DNA of 64,000 bases, taken from positions 310,001-374,000 of the forward strand of contig NZ_SSNY01000003.1 of NCBI RefSeq assembly GCF_004801285.1. The letters run 5' to 3'. The notes under the pieces are model-generated. The model worked only from the letters and a program-made list of their open reading frames with translations. It searched no databases and had not been told where the DNA came from. Of the stretch, positions 1 through 12,000 are shown piece by piece (within the stretch, counting starts at the first letter, position 1; each line of letters begins with the position of its first letter). The DNA comes from Ollibium composti. Its GTDB lineage: Bacteria; Pseudomonadota; Alphaproteobacteria; Rhizobiales; Rhizobiaceae. The position numbers were made by a program, and so were the translations under genes.

Positions 1-3000
1 AGCTATCGGACCACGGACATTTCCTACGGCACCATGGATCCGGTCCTGAAGACCACGCCGATCACGGTGACGCCGGCGACGTCGTCCACGACGGTGAACT
101 TCATCGTCTTCGGCGACGTGGACTGGTCTGCCGGCACCCCGATTGACGAGGAGGGCGGCGGCGAACAGATATTCCTGACCACCGACGGCTTCATCAAGGC
201 GCAGGAACTGGCCGGCGACATGCTGGTCGGCCATATCCATTCGACCGACGACGATGTGACGCTTTGGTCCGGCGCGAAGATCCTCGATGCCGACGGAACC
301 GCGACGGTGGACGTCACGGGCGTCAACATCACGATGTATTCAGGCGTTGCGACCGGCGCCTCCAATGATGCCGTCCTCGACGAGATCTTCGGCGTGCACG
401 GCCTGAACAAGACGCCGGGCGGCCTGTCCGTCCCGACCGGCGTTCAGAACCCGTCCACCGGCGGCATCGGACTGGCGGGCGACTTCCTGGAAATCAATGT
501 CGACCGCAACAACGGGTCCGGCGTCCTCAACGCCTTCGACAACAACGCGTCGATCACGTCCCATGGCGGCATCTTCCTCGACGAGCTGACCGGCCCGATG
601 GAGGTCGATACCGTCTGGTCGATCGACAATGTCAGCCTGCGCACCGTCGACGGCTCGATCCGCGACGCACGCAACAACGGCCTCGGCGACAATCTTGCCA
701 ACGTGCTCGGCCAGACCGTCGATCTCGATGCCAACGGCGCCGGTGCGAACATCGGCTCGTCGGGCAACGATCTCGAGATCAACAGTTCGCGCGGTTCGCC
801 GGCGCTCACCCTCGACGCGGCTGGCGACGATGTCGCCATGGAGGCGACGGACAACATCTACGTGACCGAGACGGACGGGCTGCTCAGGCTCGTGCTCGCC
901 CACACCTATACCGGCGACATCCGCATCACCGTGCATGAAACGGCCGAGACGGACGAGCATCTGCACCTGGTCGACAGCGGTTCGGCGCGCTTTGCCGAAA
1001 GCACGTTCCGCAACGCCCAGCCCGACGCACCGCGTCTCATCCCGCACGGCCAGATTTTCGCCGAGAACGGCAAGGTCACGCTGCTGGTCGGCGACAATGT
1101 CTCGCTCGACTCCAACAGCGAGATCCTGGCTCGCGAAAGCATCGACATCTTCGGTGACGTGTCCGCGACCAACGGCACTATTGCCGCTCTCGCCAATCTC
1201 GACCTGGGATTCGGCACGATCATGCTGCTGCGCGGCCGCATCATCGCGAATGCCGTGGTGGTGGCGGGCAGCCAGTCCGGCGGCACGCCGGTCGGCACGG
1301 CCACCCGCCGCACGACGGCGCCGGCCTTCCTCACCCAGATCTACGGCAACACGGATGTCGACACGATCCAGTTCGGCGACGGCAGCGGTGCCGCCGGCGG
1401 CATCAGCCAGGGCGATGACGGCTACATCTTCCTCGGTTCCAAGACGCGCGCCTATGGTTCCCAGAACATCCCCGTCTACGACGCGGCGACTGGCAAATTC
1501 GTGTCCGCCGGCGATGACGGCGAGGACAGGTTCATCGTCTACTACCTGCAGGACACCGCCAGCCAGACCGGCCCGAATATGGTCACCAGCGCCGAGCACA
1601 CGCTGACGCTTGACGGCCAGGCGGACACCGACACCTATCTGGTCTACACGCTGGGCTCGCAGGGCAACGCGCGCAACTACGTCATCAACGTGCTCGACAC
1701 GGGCAGGGAAGACGACGGCGTGGACGAACTCTCGATCTTCGGTTTCGACAGCGCCAAGAACGGCGCCAGCTTCCAGACCGACGACATCTTCCTGCTGCGC
1801 GCGGCGGCCTACCTGCCGAACGAGACGGCCGACCGGCCGGGCTATGTGGCCCTGCTGCACGGCACGCTCGGCCCGTACCAGGACGTCGTGCAGGGCAACG
1901 AGGATTCGAACGAGGTCCAGCGGATCAACTACGACAGTGGCCTGAACGGACGGCTCACCGTCGAAGGCCGCGGCGGAAACGACGCCTTCTTTACCGACGA
2001 CACCACCGTCATCACCACGCTCGACGGCGGCGCGGGCGACGATACGTTCCAGATCGGCCAGATATTCGGCGCGCAGCGGGACACGGCCGATGGCGGCCTG
2101 CTGCCGCAGGACGTCTTCCCGAACCTCGTGGCCACGACCCGTGGCTGGCTGTCGGCCGGCTCCTCGTCGCCCACGGTCGCTCAGGGCGGCACGGGCAACG
2201 ACACCTTCCGCGTCTATTCCAACCAGGCTGAACTGCGCCTGGAGGGCGACGACGACAACGACCTGTTCATCGTCCGCGCATTCGCGCTCGCGGCCACGAC
2301 CGATTTCGACTGGAACGGCGACGGAACGATCAACAAGGCCGACCTCGATGCCGGTGTTGCGATCCTGAAGGGCCTCGACAACGGCTCGATCACCTTCGGC
2401 AGTCTCTCGAACGGCGCGGCGCTGCAGTCCAGGATCGGCAATGTCTTCGACACCAATGGCGACGGCGGCATCAACTATCTCGACCTTCTGATCACCGACG
2501 ATCCGACCGACGACGTCATCGTGCTCGACAATGAAGGCGTGGCGACGCCCCAGATCGGGCTTGGCTTCTCTGTCGCCCAGGCGCCCGACATCCGGGCCGG
2601 CGGCGGCCAGGACGAGGTCCGCTACAACATCAACGCGCCGGTCTCGGTCGACGGCGGCGCCGGCTTCGACAAGCTGGTCATCCTCGGCACCGAGTTCGCC
2701 GACGACATCGTCATCACGGCGAAGGGCATATTCGGCGCCGGCCTCAACGTGCGCTACTCGACCGTCGAGGTCGTCGAGGTCGACGGCCTTGAGGGCGACG
2801 ACGAGTTCTTCGTGCAGTCGACCGCCTTCGGCGTCGCCTACCGGGTGATCGGCGGGCTCGGCTCCGACACGATCAACGTGACGGGAGACGTCACCGAGGA
2901 CATCATAACCCGCGAGCTGGAAGGCGTTTCCGGCGCCGTCGATCACCTCGTCACCTCGAACGACCCGCTCTATAACGGCGTCGTCGTCGACGGCTTCGAT

Positions 3001-6000
3001 TACAACGTCTCGACCGCGAACGAAGGCCTCGTCGTCATCAACGAGGAGGCCGCCGGCGATACCAGCTCGGGACGCACCGTCGTGCGCGAGGAGGATCAGG
3101 CTCATCAGTTCACCGACTTCTACACGGTTCGGCTCTCGCAACAGCTGACGGCCGGCCAAGTGGTCTACGTCACGGTCTCCGCGGCGCGCTCGCCGCAGGA
3201 GGAACGTACGATCAACCCTGCAACGGGTCTTCCCTACGACCTCAATCCGTCGTTCCTGACCGATGCGCTCGGCGACTCGATCTGGCTCTCGACCGATCCG
3301 CTTTCGGGCAATCACACCAATACGTATGACGGCCAGCTGGCGACGACGGCCGACGATGGCTTCATGCACAAGGTCACGATCGACGGCCACGATATGTGGA
3401 TTCCCGATCGCGCCGTCGTCCTCAAATTCGATGCCAGCAACTGGAACCAGGAACAGAAGGTTTTCGTCTTCGCGCCCGACGACCAGCGCTCGGAGGGCGA
3501 CCGTGTGGTCGTGGTCCAGCATTCGGTCATCTCGAATGTCGACGCCTATGACGGCGCGGATGTACGCAACGTCGAGGTTCAGGTTCTGGATAACGACACC
3601 CCCGGCGTCTATGTCCGCGAGATCGACGCGGCGGGCAATCTCGACGACCGCACCATCGTGATCGAGGGAACCGACACCACCAAGCTGACCGACCAGATCG
3701 AGCTTCGTCTGGCCAAGGCGCCCGCCGGCACGGTCGTGGTCGACATCGTGCTCAACGACTTCGCCGACAAGGCGATGAAATTCTTCAACACGAATGCGGA
3801 CAGCCGCCTGACGTTGTTCGCCGATCCGACCTACGACGCGGTCAACGATCGCATGGTGGTCGGGCAGGTGACCTTTAACGCCGGCGACTGGAACGATCCG
3901 ATCGCGCTCGGCGTCGAGGCGCGCGACGACTATGTCCGCGAGGATGTCCAGACGGCCGTGGTCGAGTTCGTGCGCAACGACGCACTGACCACCGATACGA
4001 ACTACGTGTTCCCCAACCTGCGCTCGGGCCTGCAACTCCTCGACGTGGAAGTGCACGACAACGAGACCTCGGGTGCGGTCATCATCGAGAGCGGCACCGG
4101 CACGCAGCTGATCAAGAACGTTCCGGCCGGCAGCGGCAGGAACGACACCTATCAGATCCGCCTGACCCGCGAGCCGGACGCGACGGTTCGGGTCGCCGTC
4201 CTCACGGACGGCCTCGCCGACGTGGTCAAGATCGGTTCCACGGTCATCTCGCCGGAAGACTATGCGGTGATCGGCGGGCTGCAGGCCACGCAGATGTTCA
4301 CCGGCAATCTGGTGTTCGGCACCGAGGGCGGGTTCCTGACCATCAAGCGTGGCGCTGGCTCCGATCTCGGCAGCTTCATCGATCAGGGTTTCTTCGGTGC
4401 TTCCGAGGCCGCTCATCAGGTCTTCAGCGGCAGCCTGACCTTCACCACCAGCGGCGGCAAGCTGGCGCTGAATGGTGCCGGCCTCAACACGCTGGGCTTC
4501 GCCGCGGGCGACAAGATCCGCGTCAGCGCCCCCTCGGCGAACGGCTTCGACGTCAACAATGACGACTATCAGGTGCTGAGCGTCAGCGCCACGCAGATCG
4601 TCCTGACGAAGACCGGCGTGTGGGACAAGGCGGGCGCTTCCAGCCAGCCCGTCATTCTCAGCGAGTTCGTGCCGGTGGAAGGCCAGCGGATCCGCATTGG
4701 CGGCAGCGCGGTGGCACAGCAATTGCTGAGCGGCAGCCTGACCTTCGGCACCAATGGCGCCAATCTGGCGATCACCCGCGCCGGGCTCGGCGCTCTGGGC
4801 CTTGCTGTCGGCGACCGGATCCGCATCGACGCCACCGGCGCGTTCTCCGGTAACGACGGCGATTATGTGATCCAGTCGATCGGCGCCAGCGAGATCGTCT
4901 TCACGGCGCTTGCGGCGGCCGACCCATGGGCGGCCACGGGCGCCTCGCCAACCGCCGTGTCGGTGAGCAAGCTCGTCAGCAATGACGGCGACTACCAGAT
5001 CGCGTCGATCTCGGAGGACGGCAAGACCATCACCCTGACCCAGGCGGGCACCTGGAACGCCGCCGGCCAGACGGCCGATCCGGCCGTGCTCAGCGACCTT
5101 GCCAAACTGTTCTTCTTCGAAGGAACCGTGAATTACGGCCAGGAAACCAACCCGCAATCCTTCCCCGGTCAGTTCCTCGACAGGGGGCTGACCGGCGAGC
5201 AGGCTGGATGGCTCTCCGAAGGCTTCCTCGAAGGCATGTGGGTGCGCATATCGGACCTCAACGGCGTCAATCCCGACATCGAGGCCAAGATCCAGCTCAT
5301 CCGCGGCGACAACGCCGGCAAGGATGCGAAGCTCCAACTGATCCATGTCATGATCGACGGCGTGGAACAGACGCTGAGTTCGACCTGGCTGGGCGACGCC
5401 ACGGCGGACAACGTGCGCGTCGCACGCATCGCGCCGGAAGCGGTGTTCAGCGGCGGCGACGCTTCGGCGCCCGATGCCTGGCATCAGTTGCAGACCGTCG
5501 AACTGGCGGCCGACGTGGATTACATCGTCCCGCCGACCCGCGACGGCGTGAAGATCTTCCCGGTCTCGACCCATCTCCTGTCCAAGCTGCGCGGCCCGCT
5601 GGCCGTGGAGGGCGGCCCGGCCGGTGCCGACCGTTCGCTGACCGCCGGCGTCAAGCTGCCGGGCGAGAAGGATGCCTTCCTGATCGCCATCGGCGCGCAG
5701 CCACCGGAAAGCCAGCAGATCGACGTCCTGAACATCTTCGACGACTCCAGCCAGGCGGACGGCAACGGGGTCATGGACCAGACGACGCTGCGCGGCTTCG
5801 GCATGGCGGGCGACCTCGTCTTCAAGGGGTTGAGCGGCCCGCTCTTCGGTGAAGCTGCGGCAGGTTCCACGCAGATCGTGGTTCCCGGCGGCATCAGCTT
5901 CGGCAAGGTGAACTACGGTTCGGCCAGCGTCGGCACCGACGGCCACCAGAGCACCATCGAAGTGTTCAACCTGATGCTCGGGCAGGGCAACGACCGCCTC

Positions 6001-9000
6001 GACATCGGCGGCACGCTCGACCCTGCGCCGTTCGTTTCGGCCCAGAATGTGTTCGATTACAACAATGTGGGCCATGACCCGGAATATCCGGCCAATGTCA
6101 CCATCCGCAGGGACGGCTTCGACTGGAAGGCACAGGGCTTCCTGCCCGGCCAGACGGTCACCATCGAAGGTGTCGCCGGCAGCTGGACTGTGCTTTCGGT
6201 CGAGGACGCATTCTATCTCGACGGCAACGGCCAGAAAGTTTCCGACGGGCACGGCGGATATTTGCGCGATCCCAACGACAACTCGATCCTGGTGCTGAGC
6301 GGCCCGGCCTTACCGGCGGGCCTGACGGGCGAACGCAAGATCGTCGCGGTCGATCCGCTGGTGCTGGAGAGGGTCGTCTATGACGTGGCCTATACGGCGA
6401 CGGGCGGCATCCTGACGCGCAGGGACGGCCAGAACTGGGAGGACCATGGCTTCCTCAAGGGTCACCTGATCAACATCGGCGGCGAGAACGGCAGCTTCGA
6501 TCAAGCCAGGCAGTACCGCGTCCTGTCGATCGACGGTGACGTCATGGAATTGCTGGGCGAGCCGATCGCCAGCGCCACCAACGCCAGCGCAAACATCTGG
6601 GTGCAGGGCCCGCATGGCGGGCTGACCATGGTGCATGGCGGCGGCAATTTGCCGGTCCAGACGACAGGCTCGTATCAGACCGAGACCCGCGGCGGCCAGA
6701 ACATCCTGACCCGGCTCGACGGCCGCAACTGGCAGGCCGACCGCTATGTGGTCGGCCAGTTCATCCAGGTCGGCAACGAGGGCGAGACCCGCCAGATCCT
6801 CGGCTTCGGCAATGCCGCCGATTACGGGGTCGCGCGCCCCGCCGGCGAGTTCGCCACATGGGGCACGGGTTCCGTGCTGATCCTTTCCGGCCCGGATTTC
6901 GGCACGGCGGCGACCATAAGCGACGTTGACCTGCATCGTTCGATCCCGCAGCGCGTGGAAGTGCAGATCGAGGCGACACTGGTCGTCGACACGCTGACGC
7001 GTGCCAGCGGCAACTGGCTCGACGACGGCTTCGCGGCGGGGCAGGTGATCTATATCGAAGGCCTGCCGGGCGGCTTCACCATCAAGTCCGTCACCGCGAC
7101 GGAACTGGTGCTGGACGGCGCTGCGATCCACGACTGCGTCATCGAAGAAGGCAGCACGATCACCGTCTACCGGATCGACCTGCAGCAAGATTCCGGTCCC
7201 GAGGTGGGCGGCGATCACTTCGTCATCGCACCGGCCACGCCGGACAGCGTGCTCGCCGGCCCGAACAGCCCGCTCGTCGTCTATGGCGACACGAGCCAGG
7301 ACGGAACCTGGTATTCGGGCCGGTCCTTCGACCGGCTGGGCCAGGAATTCGGCCAGAAGCCGTTCGATCCGTTCCCGCAACTGCCGGATGAGGAAAACGA
7401 GGATAATGAGTGGGTCTTCCCGCTCGCCAACCGTTTCGTCTATTTCGGCAACGACATTATCGACGCCAGCGCGTTGTTCGCCAATCTGTACGACCAGAAC
7501 GGCAACCTGACAGGCAACCTGCCGAGCGTGGGCTTCACCGCCTATGGCGGGGCCGGCAACGACCTCATCATCGGCAGCCAGGCGGGCGACCATCTGGCGG
7601 GCGGCTCGGGCGACGACACCATCTACGGCCAGGGCGGCAGCGACCACATTTACGGTGACAGCGGCTTCAACGTGAACATCCTGACCCGCGCGCTCGATGT
7701 GGCCACTTCCGACGCCAGCCCGGCGCCGACCATCGATCCGCGGCTTGGCGCCAGCGACCAGACCTTCAAGCCGGTCAAGGTCCAGACGCCGATGCGCGAC
7801 GATATGGCCGCCGGCAACGACTTCCTGGATGGCAACGGTTCCATCAACAAGGACATCCCGAATATCATCTTCGGCGACCACGGCGTCGTGAAGCAATTTG
7901 TGGACGATCCCAACCTGCCTCCGGTCCTGCTGCAGAAGATCCAGACGACGGACCTGTCGACCGTGATCGAGATCAGCACGGCCGAGCCGCAAAACGGTGG
8001 CGACGACATCCTCTACGGCAGCGATATCCCCGATATCCTGATCGGCGGCAGTGGCAACGACATGCTCGACGGCCGTGAGGACGACGACCTGATCTTCGGC
8101 GACAACGTCAAGCTGACCCGCAGGGGTGGAGACGACGCCAACCTGCTGGACGACATCCAGAACCTGCGCTTCCAGACGCTCGCCGGCACGTTGCTGTATT
8201 CACGCACCGACCGGCCGGTTCCGGCCGGCGTGGATCCCCGCTATGCCTATGATGCGACAGGCGCCAATTCGCTGACCGAATACACCTCGGGCAGGCTGCT
8301 GACCGATGGCATCGCGCGCAACTACCGCGACCCGACCGGTCCGGAATGGTGGGCGGAATACGCGATCGACTATGCCCAGTACCACACCTTCGCCATCAAC
8401 AATGGCGGGGCCGGTATCGGCTCGTTCGGCAACGACTATATCGCCGGCGGCGCGGGCAACGACGAAATCTTCGGCCAGCTCGGCCATGACGTGATCCAGG
8501 GCGACGGTTCGATCGACGCAGCCGTCATGGGTACCGCCCATGTCGGGGCCGCTCGCAAGCCGATTCGGCTGAGCGATCTCGACGGCCACGGCATCGATGA
8601 TCCGGCAGGCGCGCTTTTCGTGGTGCCGAGCTTCGAGGCGGCCGGCGACGGACAGGACTATATCGAGGGCGGCGGCGGCCGGGATGTCATCTTCGGCGGC
8701 ATCGGCCAGGACGACCTGGTGGGCGGCTCCTCGGACTTCTTCAGCCTGACGACTGCCGAAAACCGCCCCGACGACATGGACTGGATCTTCGGCGGCGCCG
8801 GACTTCGGATCGATCGCAACGATGGCTTCGATCCAACATTGGGCCAGGTTCCGGGTGCTGCCAGCTACGGCGCGGACGTCGTCACCATCGAGGACGGCAC
8901 GCCGTTCGCAAGCAAGCACGGCCGCGATTCCGATGCGATCGTAGGCGACAATGGCGACATCATCCGCATTGTCGGCATCAACCACACCGACGTGAACCCG

Positions 9001-12000
9001 CATCCGGAAACCAATCCGTTCGGGCAGAACTACGTCACCTTCAACTACGACAATTACGGCGGCGAGAGGATCGTCGTGCGCGGTATCCGGCTGCTCGACT
9101 ACACGCCGGGCGGTCCGGACTTCAAGCCGGAGGACTTCTCTCTGGTCGACCCCGCCACGACCGCGACGACCGCCGACGACGACATGCGGCCGATGTTCTC
9201 GCTTTGCTGCTGTGATCCCCATACCGGCATATGGGCCCGTTTCGACATCGGCGGTAACGACGAGATTCACGGTGAAACCGGTGATGACTTCATCTACGCA
9301 GGCGGTGGCGGGGATGTCGTCTTCGGCGATGCCGATGACGACGACATCATCGGCGGCTGGGGTTCCGACTGGATTTCCGGCGGCACCGGCGCCGACGGCG
9401 TACTTGGCGACGACGGTCGCATCTTCACAAGCCGCAACACTGCGAGCCAGTCCCTTGCCGAAAGCCTCTACGGCGTCCTGCCGCTGCGCGCCACGGATCC
9501 CGACACCAGGACCAGCCAGGGCGACGTGTTGAACGAGCTGATCCATACGCCGGGCAACGTCCAGGTCGAGTTGATCAACGTGGCGGGTGCGCTCACGAAG
9601 TCGGTCGACCTCACACCGTTCAACCTGACGGACGTAGAACTGGGCGCAGCCAATCCGTTCCTGTCCGATCAGCAATTCGCGGACGACGTCATCTTCGGCG
9701 GCCTGGGTCAGGATTTCCTGCACGGCGGCTCCGGCGACGATGCCATCAGCGGTGCGGAGGCGCTCGGGGAATCCTATGCTCCGCGCTTCGACAGCCTCGG
9801 TAATTTCGTCGGGCTGATTCGGACCGATTTCAGCCGGCCTTACAACCCCGGCGATATACTGCACTTCGGCTCCGGCGATCCGCACTGGAACGAACCCAAG
9901 CCCGTGCAGAGCCGTACCGGCGAATTCTTCCTCTACAACGAGTACGATCCGCGCCGGGTCATTCTGTTCAACGGTGACGCGGGGCAGGTCTGGAATGGAC
10001 CGACGGCCGCGAATGGAGGCTTGCCAGCCATCAGCCAGGACGGCATCACCGGCGGAACGGAGCTTCTGCAGTACTTCCTTAACTGGCGCAGCGACGAGGG
10101 CGTCAGCGTGCTCGGCTATGTCGCGTTCAAGCCCGACGGCCAGACGCCTGATCCGACCGTGCCGCAGCAATACCGTCAAAGCGACGGGGACGACCGCATC
10201 TTCGGCGATCTGGGTAACGACTGGATCGTCGGCGGTACCGGTCGCGATCACATCTACGGCGGCTTCGGCAACGACCTGATGAACGCCGACGACTATCTGG
10301 GCACGATCAATCCGGATCCGCCCCATGCCAATCCGGGCCAGTTGCCCTTGCACGGCACCGACGAAAGCCCGGACACGCACTGGAGCTATGAGGACCGGGT
10401 GTTCGGTGGCGCGGGTCTCGACATCCTGATCGGCAACACCAAGGGCGATCGCCTGATCGACTGGGTGGGCGAGTTCAACAGCTACATCGTGCCATTCGCG
10501 CCCTTTGGCATCGCGACGGTCAGCCGGCAGGTGCCGCCGCATCTGTACGACTTCCTCTATGCCCAGGCGTTCTCGGACGGCGTGGATATCACCCGCTACA
10601 CCGATACCGGCACGTCGAACCACAACCAGAAATACTCGAACGTCACCACCATGCAGGGCGGCATCGACGGCGAGATGGGGTTGGTGACCCAGCAGGATCA
10701 CGGCTACTGGCAGAACCAGACCGGCGGGCCGACCGATCCGCAGGCCGGCAATGTTCCGGGTGGACGGCGCGACGTGCTGCGCACGGCGGCCTTCAACGAC
10801 GGCACGCTCGACGTGTTCGCGGCCGACCAGGGTAAATTCGCTGTGTCCAGCGCTGCGATGTCGGTGCAGTCCGACAGCCCGACCGACCAGGCCGCGGCGG
10901 TGTTCTACGCCGACCAGTACCTGCCGGTCTATTTCGAGATCACCGCCAAGATCACTGCGGAGAAGCCGACCGGCGGCTGGAAAGCCAATTCCTACATTAT
11001 CTTCGACTATCAGTCGCCGACCGACTTCAAATATGCCGGCATCAACATATCGAACGACCAGATCGAAATGGGCTATCGCGATGCGAGCGGCTGGCACCAG
11101 GTCGTCAAGTCGAACAAGCCGGTGCAACTGAAGCCGGGTACGGCCTATGACGTGCTTGTCGCCGTCAATGGCACCAATGTCACGGTGAGTGTCGCCGGGG
11201 TGAACTGGTTCAGCTACACCTTCGCGCCACGCATCGAGGACGGAGAGCCGCAGGGGCTGAACAAGGGAATGATCGGCGTCGGCAACCAGGGCTCCAAGTC
11301 CACAGTCGACAACTTCACGCTGCAGATCCTGCCGCCCGAACTGACGCTGGACTACACCGATCAGTTCGACAACGCGCAGGGACGCTTCCCGCTCGCCCCG
11401 ACCACAGGCTGGACGTTCAGCAACGGCAGGCTGATAGCCAATGGCGGGGCCGCTCCAAACACGTTCAAGCTCGGCACATCGCTGGAAGCGGACTCCTATC
11501 TGGAAGTCGAAACCAAGCTGTCGACTGTTTCGACCGGCGGCATCGTTTTCGACCGCTATGCGGCGAACGACTACAAGTTCATCACGCTTGATGTCGTCAA
11601 CGACAAGGTGCTGGTCGGCCATGTCAGCCCGAAAGGCGGCCTGACGATCGACGCGAGCTTCAGCAAGGTTCTCGACGCGAATGTCGATTACTCGCTCAGG
11701 CTCATCTTCAAAGGCGCGTCGGCCAGCATCCAGGTCAACGGCGGCTTCGTCGGCACTTATGGCTACAACTCGGTGCTGGTCGATGGCGAAATCGGTCTGA
11801 TGACCGGCAGCGGCGCGACCTCGTTCGACCGCTTCCAGGTGCGCACGAACGACCTGTTCTTCGACACCTCTTCCAGCCTGATGGCTGCCTCGTCCGAAAC
11901 GACCGGAAATGCGGTCAGTCTGACGGACGGGGCGCCTGTGGAAGCCCTGTTCGACCAGGCAGTCGCGGTGTGGAAGGCGAGCGGACGCTTCGACGAGCAG

